Source of the DNA: Rodentibacter sp901420285
GTDB lineage: Bacteria > Pseudomonadota > Gammaproteobacteria > Enterobacterales > Pasteurellaceae
Direction of reading: 5' to 3'
Length of the DNA: 64,000 nucleotides
Assembly (NCBI RefSeq): GCF_041734645.1
Contig: NZ_CP162010.1
Location: 1,550,001 to 1,614,000, forward strand
Position 1 is the stretch's first letter, and each line of letters begins with the position of its first letter. Of the stretch, positions 51,019 to 59,599 are shown piece by piece. The translations under genes and the position numbers were made by a program. The notes below the pieces were generated by a model that was given only the letters and a program-made list of their open reading frames with translations, was not told where the DNA came from and ran no database searches.

Positions 51019-52062
51019 ATGTCTCTCTTCCCTCAACCGCCCAAATCTCTTTGCATTCTAAGACTTTCCGCGCTGGGCGATGTATGTCACGCGCTGGCGG
51101 TGGTGCAGCACATTCAGACATATTATCCACAAACTCAAATCAGTTGGATTGTCGGCAAAACGGAAGCGGGTTTATTAAACGGAATTCCCGGCGTGACACT
51201 GCTTCCTTATGACAAAAAAACCGGCTGGAAAGGCGTGTTTGCGTTGTGGAAACAATTAAAAAATCAACGTTTTGATGCGCTGCTGAATATGCAAACGGCG
51301 TTTCGTGCCTCCGTGTTGTCGTTAGGCATTAAAGCACAATACAAAATCGGCTTCGGTAAAAAACGTTCACGCGAAGGGCAATGGCTATTTGTCAATCGTC
51401 GCGTGGAAGATCCGCCCTCGCCCCATGTGTTGGATGGATTTATGGCGTTTGCCGAATATCTTGGCGTGCCAAAAGCAGCGCCCACTTGGCAACTTGCCCT
51501 TTCCGAACAAGATAAGCAATTCGCCCGGCAATTTATTGATCCAACCCGCAAAAATTTACTGATTTCGCCTTGTTCCAGCAAGGCGGAAAAAGATTGGTTG
51601 GCAGAACGTTATGCCGAAGTGGCGAATATCGCCAATCGACATAATGTGAATGTGATTTTCTGCAGTTCGCCGACAAAACGCGAATTAGAAATGGTGGAAA
51701 AAATCATCGCGCTGTGTGATTTTAGACCGACCGATGCGGCGGGCAAAACGAATTTAAAACAGTTGGCCGCATTGATTAGCCAGGCGGATTTACTGCTTTC
51801 GCCCGATTCAGGCCCGGCACATATCGCCACCACGCAAGGCACGCCGGTGATTGGGCTGTACGCTTATCACAATCCGTTGCGCACCGCGCCTTATAACAAT
51901 TTGGCGAACGTGGTTTCCGTGTATGAAGAAAACGTGCAAAAAACATTCGGCAAACCTTCCGCCGAATTGCCTTGGGCGACGAAACTCAAGGATAAAAATT
52001 TAATGGCGGGCATTTCGGTTTCCGATGTGATTGCGCAAATGAAAAGGTTAAATTTCTTGTAA
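51019..52062 (+). CDS. opsX: LPS core heptosyltransferase I
   Basis: 347 residues, GT9 family. ILRLSALGDVCHALAVVQHI (nucleotide-sugar/acceptor region) at the N-terminus, LLNMQTAFRASVLS, LISPCSSKAEKDW and the C-terminal LLLSPDSGPAHIATTQGTPVIGLY, which binds ADP-heptose. Adds heptose to the phosphorylated single Kdo that KdkA makes in Haemophilus-type LPS. Divergent from kdkA, the same arrangement as in H. influenzae. Confidence 0.92.
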   Translation: MSLFPQPPKSLCILRLSALGDVCHALAVVQHIQTYYPQTQISWIVGKTEAGLLNGIPGVTLLPYDKKTGWKGVFALWKQLKNQRFDALLNMQTAFRASVLSLGIKAQYKIGFGKKRSREGQWLFVNRRVEDPPSPHVLDGFMAFAEYLGVPKAAPTWQLALSEQDKQFARQFIDPTRKNLLISPCSSKAEKDWLAERYAEVANIANRHNVNVIFCSSPTKRELEMVEKIIALCDFRPTDAAGKTNLKQLAALISQADLLLSPDSGPAHIATTQGTPVIGLYAYHNPLRTAPYNNLANVVSVYEENVQKTFGKPSAELPWATKLKDKNLMAGISVSDVIAQMKRLNFL

Positions 52063-52091
52063 TGTCGCTAATATTGGTTTCCTCTGCGGTT

Positions 52092-52152
52092 TCAATGCGG
52101 TGCTCGTAGCGCACCTCAGCATTTAAGCATCGCCAATGCGGTGCCCGTGAGG
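52092..52152. repeat. two same-direction copies of the dispersed word after opsX
   Basis: AATGCGGTGCT at 52094-52104 and AATGCGGTGCC at about 52136-52146, 42 bp apart, the same spacing as the pair at 41768-41826. Both lie in a 245-bp gap without a gene (52063-52307). Confidence 0.7.
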
Positions 52153-52263
52153 CCACTGATTTATGACGGCGATTCAATGCACAGCAGTGCAGTTCGCGCC
52201 TATCGTCAGCCAAGGCTTTCAGTATCTGTTGCTGCGTATTTCGGCTATAATGCACCACAATTT

Positions 52264-52296
52264 ACAAGGCAACGGCTTGGTTGCCTTTTGTTTTTT
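52264..52296 (+). terminator. terminator hairpin directly before the ABC exporter start
   Basis: Stem AAGGCAAC (52266-52273) with GTTGCCTT (52280-52287) followed by TTGTTTTTT, ending only a few bases before the SD AAGGA of the gene at 52308. A -10-like TATAAT lies at 52246-52251, so a transcript starting there would meet the terminator at once. May end upstream transcription or attenuate the ABC gene. Confidence 0.65.
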
Positions 52297-52307
52297 AAGG
52301 AAATTCT

Positions 52308-54158
52308 ATGTTCGATAAAATTTTTTCGTGGTTTGAAAACCGCTTAAATCCTTATCCTGAAAGCAATCCGACAACACCCCCAAAAGGCTTGTTCCGCTTT
52401 ATTTGGTCAAGCATCGAAGGGATGCGTGGCTGGATTTTTTTGCTGGGCCTGATGACGGTCAGCATTGGCATAATAGAGGCGATGTTATTCCAATTTATGG
52501 GCGTCTTAGTGGATTGGCTTGGGCAGTACTCGCCGGCGACACTTTGGTCAGAAAAAGGGCATCTATTGCTTGCTATGGCCGCGTTGTTGCTTATAAGCGT
52601 CGTATGTCTGTTTTTCACTTCCGTAATCCGTTTGCAAACCTTGCAAGGCGTTTTCCCGATGCGCTTGCGTTGGAATTTTCATCGCTTGATGTTGGGACAA
52701 AGTTTAAGTTTCTATCAGGATGAATTTGCCGGTCGCGTATCGGCGAAAGTCATGCAAACTGCCCTTGCAGTGCGCGATACGGTAATGACGATTGCCGATA
52801 TGTTGGTCTATGTGGCGGTATATTTTATTACTTCCGGTTTGGTGTTAGCGGCGTTAGATAGCTGGCTTTTGCTGCCATTTTTAATTTGGCTCGTGCTGTT
52901 CGGCATAATTTTGAAATTGTTTATTCCGCGTTTGGCTAAAACCGCCGAGCGTCAAGCGGATGCCCGTTCATTGATGACCGGCCGGGTAACCGACGCCTAT
53001 TCCAATATTGCAACAGTGAAATTATTCTCTCACGGTGCGCGCGAAGCAGCCTACGCCAAACGTTCTATGGAAGAATTTATGCTAACCGTGCATGCGCAAA
53101 TGCGTTTGGCAACGTCGTTGGATACATTAACTTACGCGATGAATATTTTCTTAATTTTAAGCACCGCAGTATTAGGCGTGATTTTATGGCAATACGGACA
53201 AGTAGGCGTCGGCGCGATTGCCACGGCAACCGCTATGACATTGCGTGTGAACGGACTTTCTCGTTGGATTATGTGGGAATCGGCACGCTTATTTGAAAAT
53301 ATCGGCACGGTAAATGACGGAATGAGCACGCTGACCAAACCACATACGATCGTGGATAAGCCGAATTGTCCACCGTTAAAAGTGAAAAAAGGTGAGATCC
53401 AATTTAACGATATCACTTTTGCTTATGATCCGACTAAGCCGTTACTCAATCACTTTAATCTCACCATTAAACCGGGCGAAAAAGTCGGTTTAATCGGGCG
53501 TTCCGGAGCGGGTAAATCGACCATTGTGAATTTGTTATTGCGTTTTTATGAAGCACAACAAGGCACGATCACCATAGATGGACAAAATGTGTCGGATGTA
53601 CAGCAAGAAAGTTTGCGCAGCCAAATCGGTTTGGTCACGCAAGATACCTCGCTATTACATCGTTCCGTGCGCGACAATATTATTTACGGTCGGCCGAGTG
53701 CGACGGATGAAGAAATGATGCGGGCGGCGGAACGTGCAGAAGCAGCCAATTTCATTCCGTTCTTAAGCGATGCACAAGGCCGAAAGGGGTATGATGCGCA
53801 TGTGGGGGAACGTGGCGTGAAATTATCCGGCGGTCAACGTCAACGGATTGCCATTGCTCGTGTAATGTTAAAAGATGCGCCAATTCTTTTATTGGATGAG
53901 GCCACCAGTGCGTTGGATTCTGAAGTGGAAGCGGCGATTCAGGAAAGCCTCGATAAAATGATGGAAAATAAAACCGTGATTGCCATTGCGCATCGTCTAT
54001 CCACCATCGCGGCGATGGATCGTTTAATCGTGTTGGATAAGGGCAAAATCGTCGAGCAAGGCACACACGCCGAATTACTTGAACAAAACGGACTTTACGC
54101 CAAACTTTGGAAACACCAAAGCGGGGGTTTCTTGAGCGAACACGGGCACTTGGATTAA
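52308..54158 (+). CDS. ABC exporter with fused membrane and ATPase domains
   Basis: 616 residues. Transmembrane domain ~30-330 (six helices), ATPase ~355-600: Walker A GRSGAGKSTIVNLLLRF, Q-loop VTQDTSLLH, signature LSGGQRQRIAIARV, Walker B PILLLDEATSAL and the H-loop AHRLSTIA. Belongs to the MsbA/multidrug half-exporter group that works as a homodimer; it is not clearly MsbA itself. Substrate unknown. SD AAGGAAATTCT. Followed by a hairpin at about 54157-54195. Confidence 0.88.
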   Translation: MFDKIFSWFENRLNPYPESNPTTPPKGLFRFIWSSIEGMRGWIFLLGLMTVSIGIIEAMLFQFMGVLVDWLGQYSPATLWSEKGHLLLAMAALLLISVVCLFFTSVIRLQTLQGVFPMRLRWNFHRLMLGQSLSFYQDEFAGRVSAKVMQTALAVRDTVMTIADMLVYVAVYFITSGLVLAALDSWLLLPFLIWLVLFGIILKLFIPRLAKTAERQADARSLMTGRVTDAYSNIATVKLFSHGAREAAYAKRSMEEFMLTVHAQMRLATSLDTLTYAMNIFLILSTAVLGVILWQYGQVGVGAIATATAMTLRVNGLSRWIMWESARLFENIGTVNDGMSTLTKPHTIVDKPNCPPLKVKKGEIQFNDITFAYDPTKPLLNHFNLTIKPGEKVGLIGRSGAGKSTIVNLLLRFYEAQQGTITIDGQNVSDVQQESLRSQIGLVTQDTSLLHRSVRDNIIYGRPSATDEEMMRAAERAEAANFIPFLSDAQGRKGYDAHVGERGVKLSGGQRQRIAIARVMLKDAPILLLDEATSALDSEVEAAIQESLDKMMENKTVIAIAHRLSTIAAMDRLIVLDKGKIVEQGTHAELLEQNGLYAKLWKHQSGGFLSEHGHLD

Positions 54159-54195
54159 AACGTCGGCAAACACTAATGTAGTAAACCGGCGTTTT
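54157..54195 (+). terminator. possible terminator after the ABC exporter
   Basis: AAAACGTCGG (54157-54166) and CCGGCGTTTT (54186-54195) form an imperfect stem across the exporter's stop codon; only a short T-run. Confidence 0.45.
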
Positions 54196-54274
54196 ACCGA
54201 TTCATATGGTTTTACCTCATTATTGATAACTTTTAGAACAATTCTCTGCACGATAGCAACATTTAAACAAGACT

Positions 54275-55093
54275 ATGCCAACATTTCATTACCCGCAAGC
54301 CTTAACTGTCGCCGGCTCAGATTCCGGCGGCGGAGCCGGCATTCAGGCCGATCTCAAAACCTTTCAAATGCGCCACGTATACGGCACCAGTATTCTGACT
54401 GCGGTGACGGCGCAGAACACGTTAGGAATTATGGATTGCCATATACTGCCGACGACAATTATTGAGAACCAACTCCAAGCGATTGCACAAGATTTTCATA
54501 TTCAAGCCTTTAAAGTCGGTATGTTGGGTAATGAAGACATTATCCACTGCCTGGCGGAAAACCTTGCGTATTGTCATTTCGGCCCTATGGTGCTGGATCC
54601 CGTAATGCTCGCCAAAGACGGCTCCGCGTTATTGTCACAAAGTGCGCTTGATTGTTTAATTAAGCGACTCATTCCACAAGCAACAATCATCACCCCAAAC
54701 TTACCGGAAGCGGAAGCCTTAACCGGCATTGCGATTAAAGATCAACAATCCGTTCAACACGCCGCTGAGGCATTACAAAAAATGGGTGCCCAAAATGTTG
54801 TGATTAAAGGGGGACATTGGCAACATTCGCAAAGCGAATATTGTATCGATTATGTGTTTATGCCGACGACCCGGTTCACGCTACAACATAAACGTTATGA
54901 TACGCCACACACCCACGGCACGGGGTGCACGTTTTCCGCCTGCCTTGCGGCAGAACTGGCCAAAGGTAAAGACATCACGCAAGCGCTCATCATCGCAAAA
55001 CGTTTTATCAGTGCGGCGATTGAAGCTCCATTAAATATCGGTAAAGGACAGGGACCCGTTAACCATTGGGCATATCAAAATGAAGAACATTAA
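54275..55093 (+). CDS. thiD: hydroxymethylpyrimidine/phosphomethylpyrimidine kinase
   Basis: 272 residues, ribokinase-like. ALTVAGSDSGGGAGIQADLK at the N-terminus, then VLDPVMLAKDGSALL, ITPNLPEAEALTG and THGTGCTFSACLAAELAKG, where the GTGC turn holds the catalytic residues. Phosphorylates HMP and HMP-P in thiamine synthesis and salvage. The last 14 bp overlap thiE. No TPP riboswitch was recognised upstream, and no thiM precedes it here. Confidence 0.96.
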   Translation: MPTFHYPQALTVAGSDSGGGAGIQADLKTFQMRHVYGTSILTAVTAQNTLGIMDCHILPTTIIENQLQAIAQDFHIQAFKVGMLGNEDIIHCLAENLAYCHFGPMVLDPVMLAKDGSALLSQSALDCLIKRLIPQATIITPNLPEAEALTGIAIKDQQSVQHAAEALQKMGAQNVVIKGGHWQHSQSEYCIDYVFMPTTRFTLQHKRYDTPHTHGTGCTFSACLAAELAKGKDITQALIIAKRFISAAIEAPLNIGKGQGPVNHWAYQNEEH

Positions 55094-55736
55094 TTCGGTG
55101 ATTAATCTGTATTTTATCGCCGGCACGCAAGACGTCGCGCATTTAGGCGGTACGCCGGAAGAAAATTTACTGAATAAATTAGAACAGGCATTGCGTCACG
55201 GTATCAGCTGTTTTCAGTTTCGCGATAAAGGCGAAAATTCCCTTCAACACCAACCGGCAAGACAGCAACAATTAGCCGAGCGCTGTCGCAATTTATGCCG
55301 ACAATATCAAGTGCCGTTCGTGATAAATGATAATGTCGATCTTGCTTTGATGATTCAAGCAGACGGTATTCATGTGGGACAATCCGACGAAGAAATTAAC
55401 CAGGTGATCGCTAAAACCGAAGGAAAAATGTTTATCGGGCTTTCCATCAATAACCTGATGCAAGCGAAGCAATTTCAATCCAATCAAGCTATCGATTATT
55501 TCGGTATCGGTCCGATTTTTCCCACCGCAACCAAGCAAGATCACCAACCACCTGTCGGCATTGATTTTATTACGGAATTACGCCACCAAGGGATCACCAA
55601 ACCTTGTGTGGTAATCGGCGGCATAAATGAAAGCAACGCAAAATTATTAAGAGCGAAAGGTGCCGACGGAATCGCAGTCGTTTCATCTCTCACACGCGCC
55701 TCTAATTTAGCGGAAACAATCAAAAAGTTATTGTAA
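55080..55736 (+). CDS. thiE: thiamine-phosphate synthase
   Basis: 218 residues. LYFIAGTQDVAHLGG at the start, VFRDKGENS-like FQFRDKGENS, VPFVINDNVDLALMIQADGIHVGQSDE, YFGIGPIFPTATKQDH and VVIGGINESNAKLL mark ThiE, joining HMP-PP with thiazole phosphate to give thiamine phosphate. Begins inside the end of thiD (14-bp overlap), so translation is coupled. C-terminal ends in a normal family position. Confidence 0.96.
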   Translation: MKNINSVINLYFIAGTQDVAHLGGTPEENLLNKLEQALRHGISCFQFRDKGENSLQHQPARQQQLAERCRNLCRQYQVPFVINDNVDLALMIQADGIHVGQSDEEINQVIAKTEGKMFIGLSINNLMQAKQFQSNQAIDYFGIGPIFPTATKQDHQPPVGIDFITELRHQGITKPCVVIGGINESNAKLLRAKGADGIAVVSSLTRASNLAETIKKLL

Positions 55737-55844
55737 AAAATTCAAAATATTTATCCGGCAACGCCAACCGATCGTCTTTACTGATTTTTCCTTCCATTTA
55801 TGTCATAATCGCCGCCATTATTTCAATCTGAAGAAGGAGATACC

Positions 55845-56252
55845 ATGCGAATTTTACATACTATGTTACGCGTCGGTGATTTAGAACGTTCCGTCCGATT
55901 CTATCGAGATGTGCTCGGTATGCGTTTACTACGTACCAGTGAAAACCCGGAATACCGCTATTCTCTGGCCTTTTTAGGTTATGACGACGAAGATCAATCC
56001 TCCGTTATTGAGCTGACTTATAACTGGGGCGTAAGCGAATACGAACTCGGCACGGCTTACGGCCATATCGCCATCGGCGTAGATGACATCGTAGCAACTT
56101 GCAATGCGGTGCGCGCCAACGGAGGTAAAATCACTCGCGAACCGGGACCGGTGAAAGGCGGCTCGACGATTATTGCCTTTGTCGAAGATCCCGACGGTTA
56201 TAAAATCGAATTTATCGAAAATAAAAGCGCCAAAGCCGGTTTAGGCAATTAA
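55845..56252 (+). CDS. gloA: lactoylglutathione lyase (glyoxalase I)
   Basis: 135 residues, standard. MRILHTMLRVGDLERSVRFY holds the first metal ligand His5; Glu in VIELTYNWG, His in YGHIAIGVDD and Glu in YKIEFIEN complete the metal site of Ni2+-type GloA. Detoxifies methylglyoxal through glutathione. SD AAGGAGATACC. A hairpin terminator and a copy of the dispersed word (56274-56284) follow before rnt. Confidence 0.97.
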   Translation: MRILHTMLRVGDLERSVRFYRDVLGMRLLRTSENPEYRYSLAFLGYDDEDQSSVIELTYNWGVSEYELGTAYGHIAIGVDDIVATCNAVRANGGKITREPGPVKGGSTIIAFVEDPDGYKIEFIENKSAKAGLGN

Positions 56253-56301
56253 ATTGCCCTAAATACGGCGTTCAATGCGGTGCTATTTTGAGAGTTCTCC
56301 G

Positions 56302-56333
56302 AATAACGTAGGCTAGCCTGCGTTATTTTATTT
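56302..56333 (+). terminator. terminator between gloA and rnt
   Basis: AATAACGTAGGC (56302-56313) with GCCTGCGTTATT (56316-56327), followed by TTATTTT. Confidence 0.7.
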
Positions 56334-56346
56334 TGTAAGGTTTGTT

Positions 56347-57024
56347 ATGTCCGATGTTCAAGATTCTTCCTACCACAATCAACTCAAAAATCGTTTCCGC
56401 GGCTATTTTCCCGTGATTATCGACGTGGAAACCGCTGGTTTTGATGCAAAACAAGACGCCTTGTTGGAACTGGCGGCAATCACGCTGAAAATGGATGAAA
56501 ACGGTTATTTACATCCTGATCAAAAATGCCACTTCCACATTGAACCGTTTGAAGGCGCAAACATTAATCCGGAATCCTTGAAATTCAACGGCATTGATAT
56601 TCACAATCCGTTGCGCAATGCGGTATCGGAATTAGACGCAATCACCGGCTTATTTCAAATGGTACGTCGCGCCCAAAAAGAGGCTGATTGCCAACGTTCC
56701 ATCATCGTGGCACACAATGCGGCTTTCGACCAAAGCTTCGTAATGGCGGCAGCGGAACGCACAAGCGTAAAACGCAACCCGTTCCACCCTTTTGGCATGT
56801 TCGATACGGCAAGCTTAGCAGGCTTAATGTTCGGTCAAACCGTGTTAGTCAAAGCCTGCCACGCGGCCAAAATCGCCTTTGACGGTAAACAAGCGCATTC
56901 TGCGTTGTACGATACAGAACGTACGGCGGAATTATTTTGTTATATGGTGAATCATTTGAAAGATTTGGGCGGATTCCCGCATATCGCAGCGGAACCAAAA
57001 GCCCAAAAGGAGCCCGAAATTTAA
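56347..57024 (+). CDS. rnt: ribonuclease T
   Basis: 225 residues, DEDD exonuclease. Motif I [23 protein letters not shown], motif [17 protein letters not shown], motif III [23 protein letters not shown]-like region with AHSALYDTE; the four catalytic acids are visible. Trims 3' ends of tRNA and rRNA, end-turnover of tRNA-CCA. In H. influenzae and E. coli rnt also lies beside gloA. Confidence 0.96.
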   Translation: [225 protein letters not shown]

Positions 57025-57130
57025 AAAAAGCGATAAAACCTTAACCGCTCAACAAATATTTGCCGAAAGCGCTTGCAATCGTTTCCGATTTCCAGTAGTT
57101 TAAGTGGCATTCTTACTTGGAGAAACAAAA

Positions 57131-57172
57131 ATGAACATTATCCGTCACCATCACCGCCATTTCACTGAATAG
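57131..57172 (+). CDS. histidine leader peptide
   Basis: A 13-residue ORF, MNIIRHHHRHFTE, four His in five codons (CAC CAT CAC, CGC, CAT) preceded by SD TTGGAGAAACA. It is followed by pairing segments and a terminator and then by an NhaC-family transporter, so stalling at His codons would let transcription continue. It is the only product of the 57025-57357 gap. Confidence 0.85.
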   Translation: MNIIRHHHRHFTE

Positions 57173-57192
57173 TCTTTCAGGTTTTCGGCGCG

Positions 57193-57272
57193 CTTGGAAG
57201 ATTTCTTCCGAGCTGGCGGGATAATCAATATCTTACCCCTCGGAAGGTAACTTTCGAGGGGTTTCTTTTATC
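57193..57272 (+). terminator. His attenuator: alternate hairpin and terminator
   Basis: Upstream hairpin CTTGGAAGA-TT-TCTTCCGAG (about 57193-57213), then terminator CCCCTCGGAAG/CTTTCGAGGGG (57236-57262) followed by TTTCTTTTA. GCTTGG/CTCGGAAG segments can pair alternatively, as needed for leader-peptide attenuation. Confidence 0.78.
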
Positions 57273-57357
57273 ACAGGAGCTAAAATGCGACATCATCAAT
57301 TAACCGATTTAATACTATCCGAACCGATTTAACACTTAATTTATAAGGAAAAACACA

Positions 57358-58710
57358 ATGTTATCAAACCCCGTTGTTATCTCAATTATCGTGCTACTCG
57401 TATTAAGCTTGCTACGCATTAATGTGGTGATCGCGCTCGTGGTCGCCGCATTGACTGCCGGCTTATGCGGTGATTTAAGCTTAAGCAAAACCATCGAAAC
57501 CTTCACCGGTGGCCTAGGTGGCGGTGCTGAAGTGGCAATGAATTACGCCATGCTCGGCGCTTTCGCCATTGCCATTTCTAAATCCGGTATCACCGATTTA
57601 ATCGCCTACAAAATCATTACCAAAATGAATAAAACCCCGACCGGCAATAATTTGGCTTGGTTCAAATATATGCTGTTTGGCGTGTTAGCGTTATTTTCTA
57701 TTTCCTCGCAAAACTTACTACCGGTACACATCGCTTTCATTCCGATCGTAGTACCGCCACTCCTTTCCATTTTCAACAAATTAAAAATCGACCGTCGTGC
57801 GGTGGCTTGTGTACTCACTTTCGGTTTAACTGCCACTTATATGTTATTGCCGGTAGGATTTGGGAAAATCTTCATTGAAAGTATTTTGGTAAAAAATATC
57901 AACCAAGCAGGTGCCTCCCTTGGTCTGCAAACCGATGTAGCACAAGTTTCCCTAGCCATGTTGTTACCGGTTATCGGCATGATTCTAGGATTGTTAACCG
58001 CCATATTCATCACTTACCGCAAACCGCGCGAATATAACGTCACCATTGCAGAGCCGAGCACAGCCGAAATCGAACAACACATCGCCAATATTCGTCCGAA
58101 ACAAATTGTTGCCAGCTTAATTGCAATCGTCGCGACTTTCGCAATCCAATTAGTAACGAGCTCAACCATTATCGGCGGCTTAATTGGCTTGGTAATCTTT
58201 GCTTTGTTCGGTGTATTCAAACTGAAAGAAAGCAACGATATCTTCCAACAAGGTTTGCGCCTCATGGCTATGATCGGCTTCGTAATGATCGCTGCATCGG
58301 GCTTTGCCAACGTCATTAACGCCACGACCGGCGTAACCGATTTGGTGCAAAATCTAAGCAACGGCGCGATTCAAAGCAAAGGTTTAGCCGCATTCTTTAT
58401 GCTGCTCGTCGGCTTACTAATTACCATGGGAATCGGTTCCTCTTTCTCCACTGTACCGATTATTACGTCCATTTATGTGCCGCTTTGCTTATCTTTCGGC
58501 TTCTCCCCACTTGCTACTGTATCCATCATAGGCGTTGCTGCTGCCTTAGGCGACGCAGGCTCGCCGGCATCCGACTCCACCCTAGGGCCGACATCCGGCT
58601 TGAATATGGACGGTAAACACGACCACATTTGGGATTCCGTCGTTCCGACGTTTATTCACTACAATATCCCGTTAATTATCTTCGGCTGGATTGCCGCCAT
58701 GTACCTTTAA
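57358..58710 (+). CDS. NhaC/YuiF-family transporter, predicted histidine importer
   Basis: 450 residues, ~11 membrane helices of the Na+/H+ antiporter NhaC superfamily. LRINVVIALVVAALTAGL near the start, GLGGGAEVAMNYAMLGAFA, SSQNLLPVHIAFIPI, ASGFANVINATTGV, then GDAGSPASDSTLGPTSGLNMDGKHDHIWDSV near the C-terminus, a YuiF-type signature. Location directly behind a His leader attenuator points to histidine uptake, a role proposed before for such genes in Pasteurellaceae. SD ATAAGGAAAAAC precedes the ATG. Confidence 0.82.
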   Translation: MLSNPVVISIIVLLVLSLLRINVVIALVVAALTAGLCGDLSLSKTIETFTGGLGGGAEVAMNYAMLGAFAIAISKSGITDLIAYKIITKMNKTPTGNNLAWFKYMLFGVLALFSISSQNLLPVHIAFIPIVVPPLLSIFNKLKIDRRAVACVLTFGLTATYMLLPVGFGKIFIESILVKNINQAGASLGLQTDVAQVSLAMLLPVIGMILGLLTAIFITYRKPREYNVTIAEPSTAEIEQHIANIRPKQIVASLIAIVATFAIQLVTSSTIIGGLIGLVIFALFGVFKLKESNDIFQQGLRLMAMIGFVMIAASGFANVINATTGVTDLVQNLSNGAIQSKGLAAFFMLLVGLLITMGIGSSFSTVPIITSIYVPLCLSFGFSPLATVSIIGVAAALGDAGSPASDSTLGPTSGLNMDGKHDHIWDSVVPTFIHYNIPLIIFGWIAAMYL

Positions 58711-58717
58711 CGACTAT

Positions 58718-58743
58718 AATCCCCCGTCTCGGGGGATTTCTTT
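58718..58743 (+). terminator. terminator after the NhaC-family gene
   Basis: AATCCCCCG (58718-58726) with CGGGGGATT (58730-58738), loop TCT, then TCTTT. It abuts the priC ATG at 58744 without any SD between, so priC translation may start with structured mRNA. Confidence 0.8.
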
Positions 58744-59328
58744 ATGATCGTTCAACAGCTCGTTCAAACGTTAGAAAAAAAGGTTCAACAACTTTATCAA
58801 ACCCATCAGGCGCAGCAAGAAGAAAAGATTTTCGCAAAATTTGACCGTGCCTTATTCAGTGAAAATGGACAAACAACGGCATTTTATTTTGCCGAAATTA
58901 ATCAAACACTAAAGAAAATACAATCGCTTGATTCCGGCGAACTAAACCACTACAGCTTTATCGCCGAGCGTTTGCTTAAACAATGCACGGCATTATCGGA
59001 AGCATTAAATCGTAAGCGCAAATCACCCTTGCTCAACAGCACCGCATTGAAGCCGCACCAGAAAAGAACTTCGCACGATATTCACACACTTCCGCCGCGA
59101 GAACGGTTAGAAAAATATTACGAGGCATTGCAACAATTAAATCATTTATATCAACAACAACGCGATAACGAACGTTTAGCCGTAAGCGAAACAGAAAAAG
59201 CATATCACTCGCAGCTTGCTGAACGTTACAAAAAACGTCGACAAAAATGCCAAGAAGCGATCGATTTATTAGAGGAATATTTGGCGTTTAAAAAGAAACA
59301 AGAAAATAAAAATCAGTCGAGAAAATAA
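58744..59328 (+). CDS. priC: primosomal replication protein N'' (PriC)
   Basis: 194 residues, mostly helical and basic at the C-terminus. Conserved features of PriC are the N-terminal KFDRALFS and the C-terminal PPRERLEKYYEALQQLNHLY and AYHSQLAERYKKRRQKCQEAID. Helps reload DnaB helicase at stalled forks. The stretch ~95-105 (LLNSTALKPHQK) between the two parts is encoded by a copy of the dispersed word (59038-59048). No clear SD. Confidence 0.85.
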   Translation: MIVQQLVQTLEKKVQQLYQTHQAQQEEKIFAKFDRALFSENGQTTAFYFAEINQTLKKIQSLDSGELNHYSFIAERLLKQCTALSEALNRKRKSPLLNSTALKPHQKRTSHDIHTLPPRERLEKYYEALQQLNHLYQQQRDNERLAVSETEKAYHSQLAERYKKRRQKCQEAIDLLEEYLAFKKKQENKNQSRK

Positions 59329-59341
59329 AATCCCAAAAAAC

Positions 59342-59373
59342 AAAATCCCCTTATTTTTCAATAAGGGGATTTT
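59342..59373. terminator. bidirectional terminator between priC and tRNA-Ser
   Basis: AAAATCCCCTTATT (59342-59355) with AATAAGGGGATTTT (59360-59373), 14-bp perfect stem, A- and T-runs on both sides. Confidence 0.9.
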
Positions 59374-59381
59374 AAATTTGA

Positions 59382-59471
59382 TGGCGGAGGAATAGGGATT
59401 CGAACCCTAGGAGGGCGTAAACCCTCGCCGGTTTTCAAGACCGGTGCCTTCAACCACTCGACCATTCCTCC
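59382..59471 (-). tRNA. tRNA-Ser (UGA anticodon)
   Basis: 90 nt with encoded CCA on the minus strand. Acceptor GGAGGAA/TTCCTCC, D-arm GGTCGAGTGGTTGAAGGC, anticodon arm CCGGT-CTTGAAA-ACCGG with TGA, long class II variable arm GAGGGTTTACGCCCTC, T-arm GGTTCGAATCC. Matches E. coli serT in the anticodon arm. Confidence 0.95.
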
Positions 59472-59599
59472 GTGATTTAAACGAGGCGAATAATACGTTT
59501 TTTAACAAATCTCGTCAAGAACAAAACAGCATATTTTTCTTGAGTGATTATTTTTAATTCAAAATAAAAAATCGGCACGTTACCGCACCGATCTTTCAA

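Noticed and set aside
50848..51036. 63-codon N-terminal extension of kdkA
   Set aside because: It would overlap the divergent opsX start and make the protein longer than known KdkA; the 241-residue form is normal.
54159..54274. TPP riboswitch upstream of thiD
   Set aside because: The CTGAGA and ACCTGATCTGG-type core elements are not present in this short gap.
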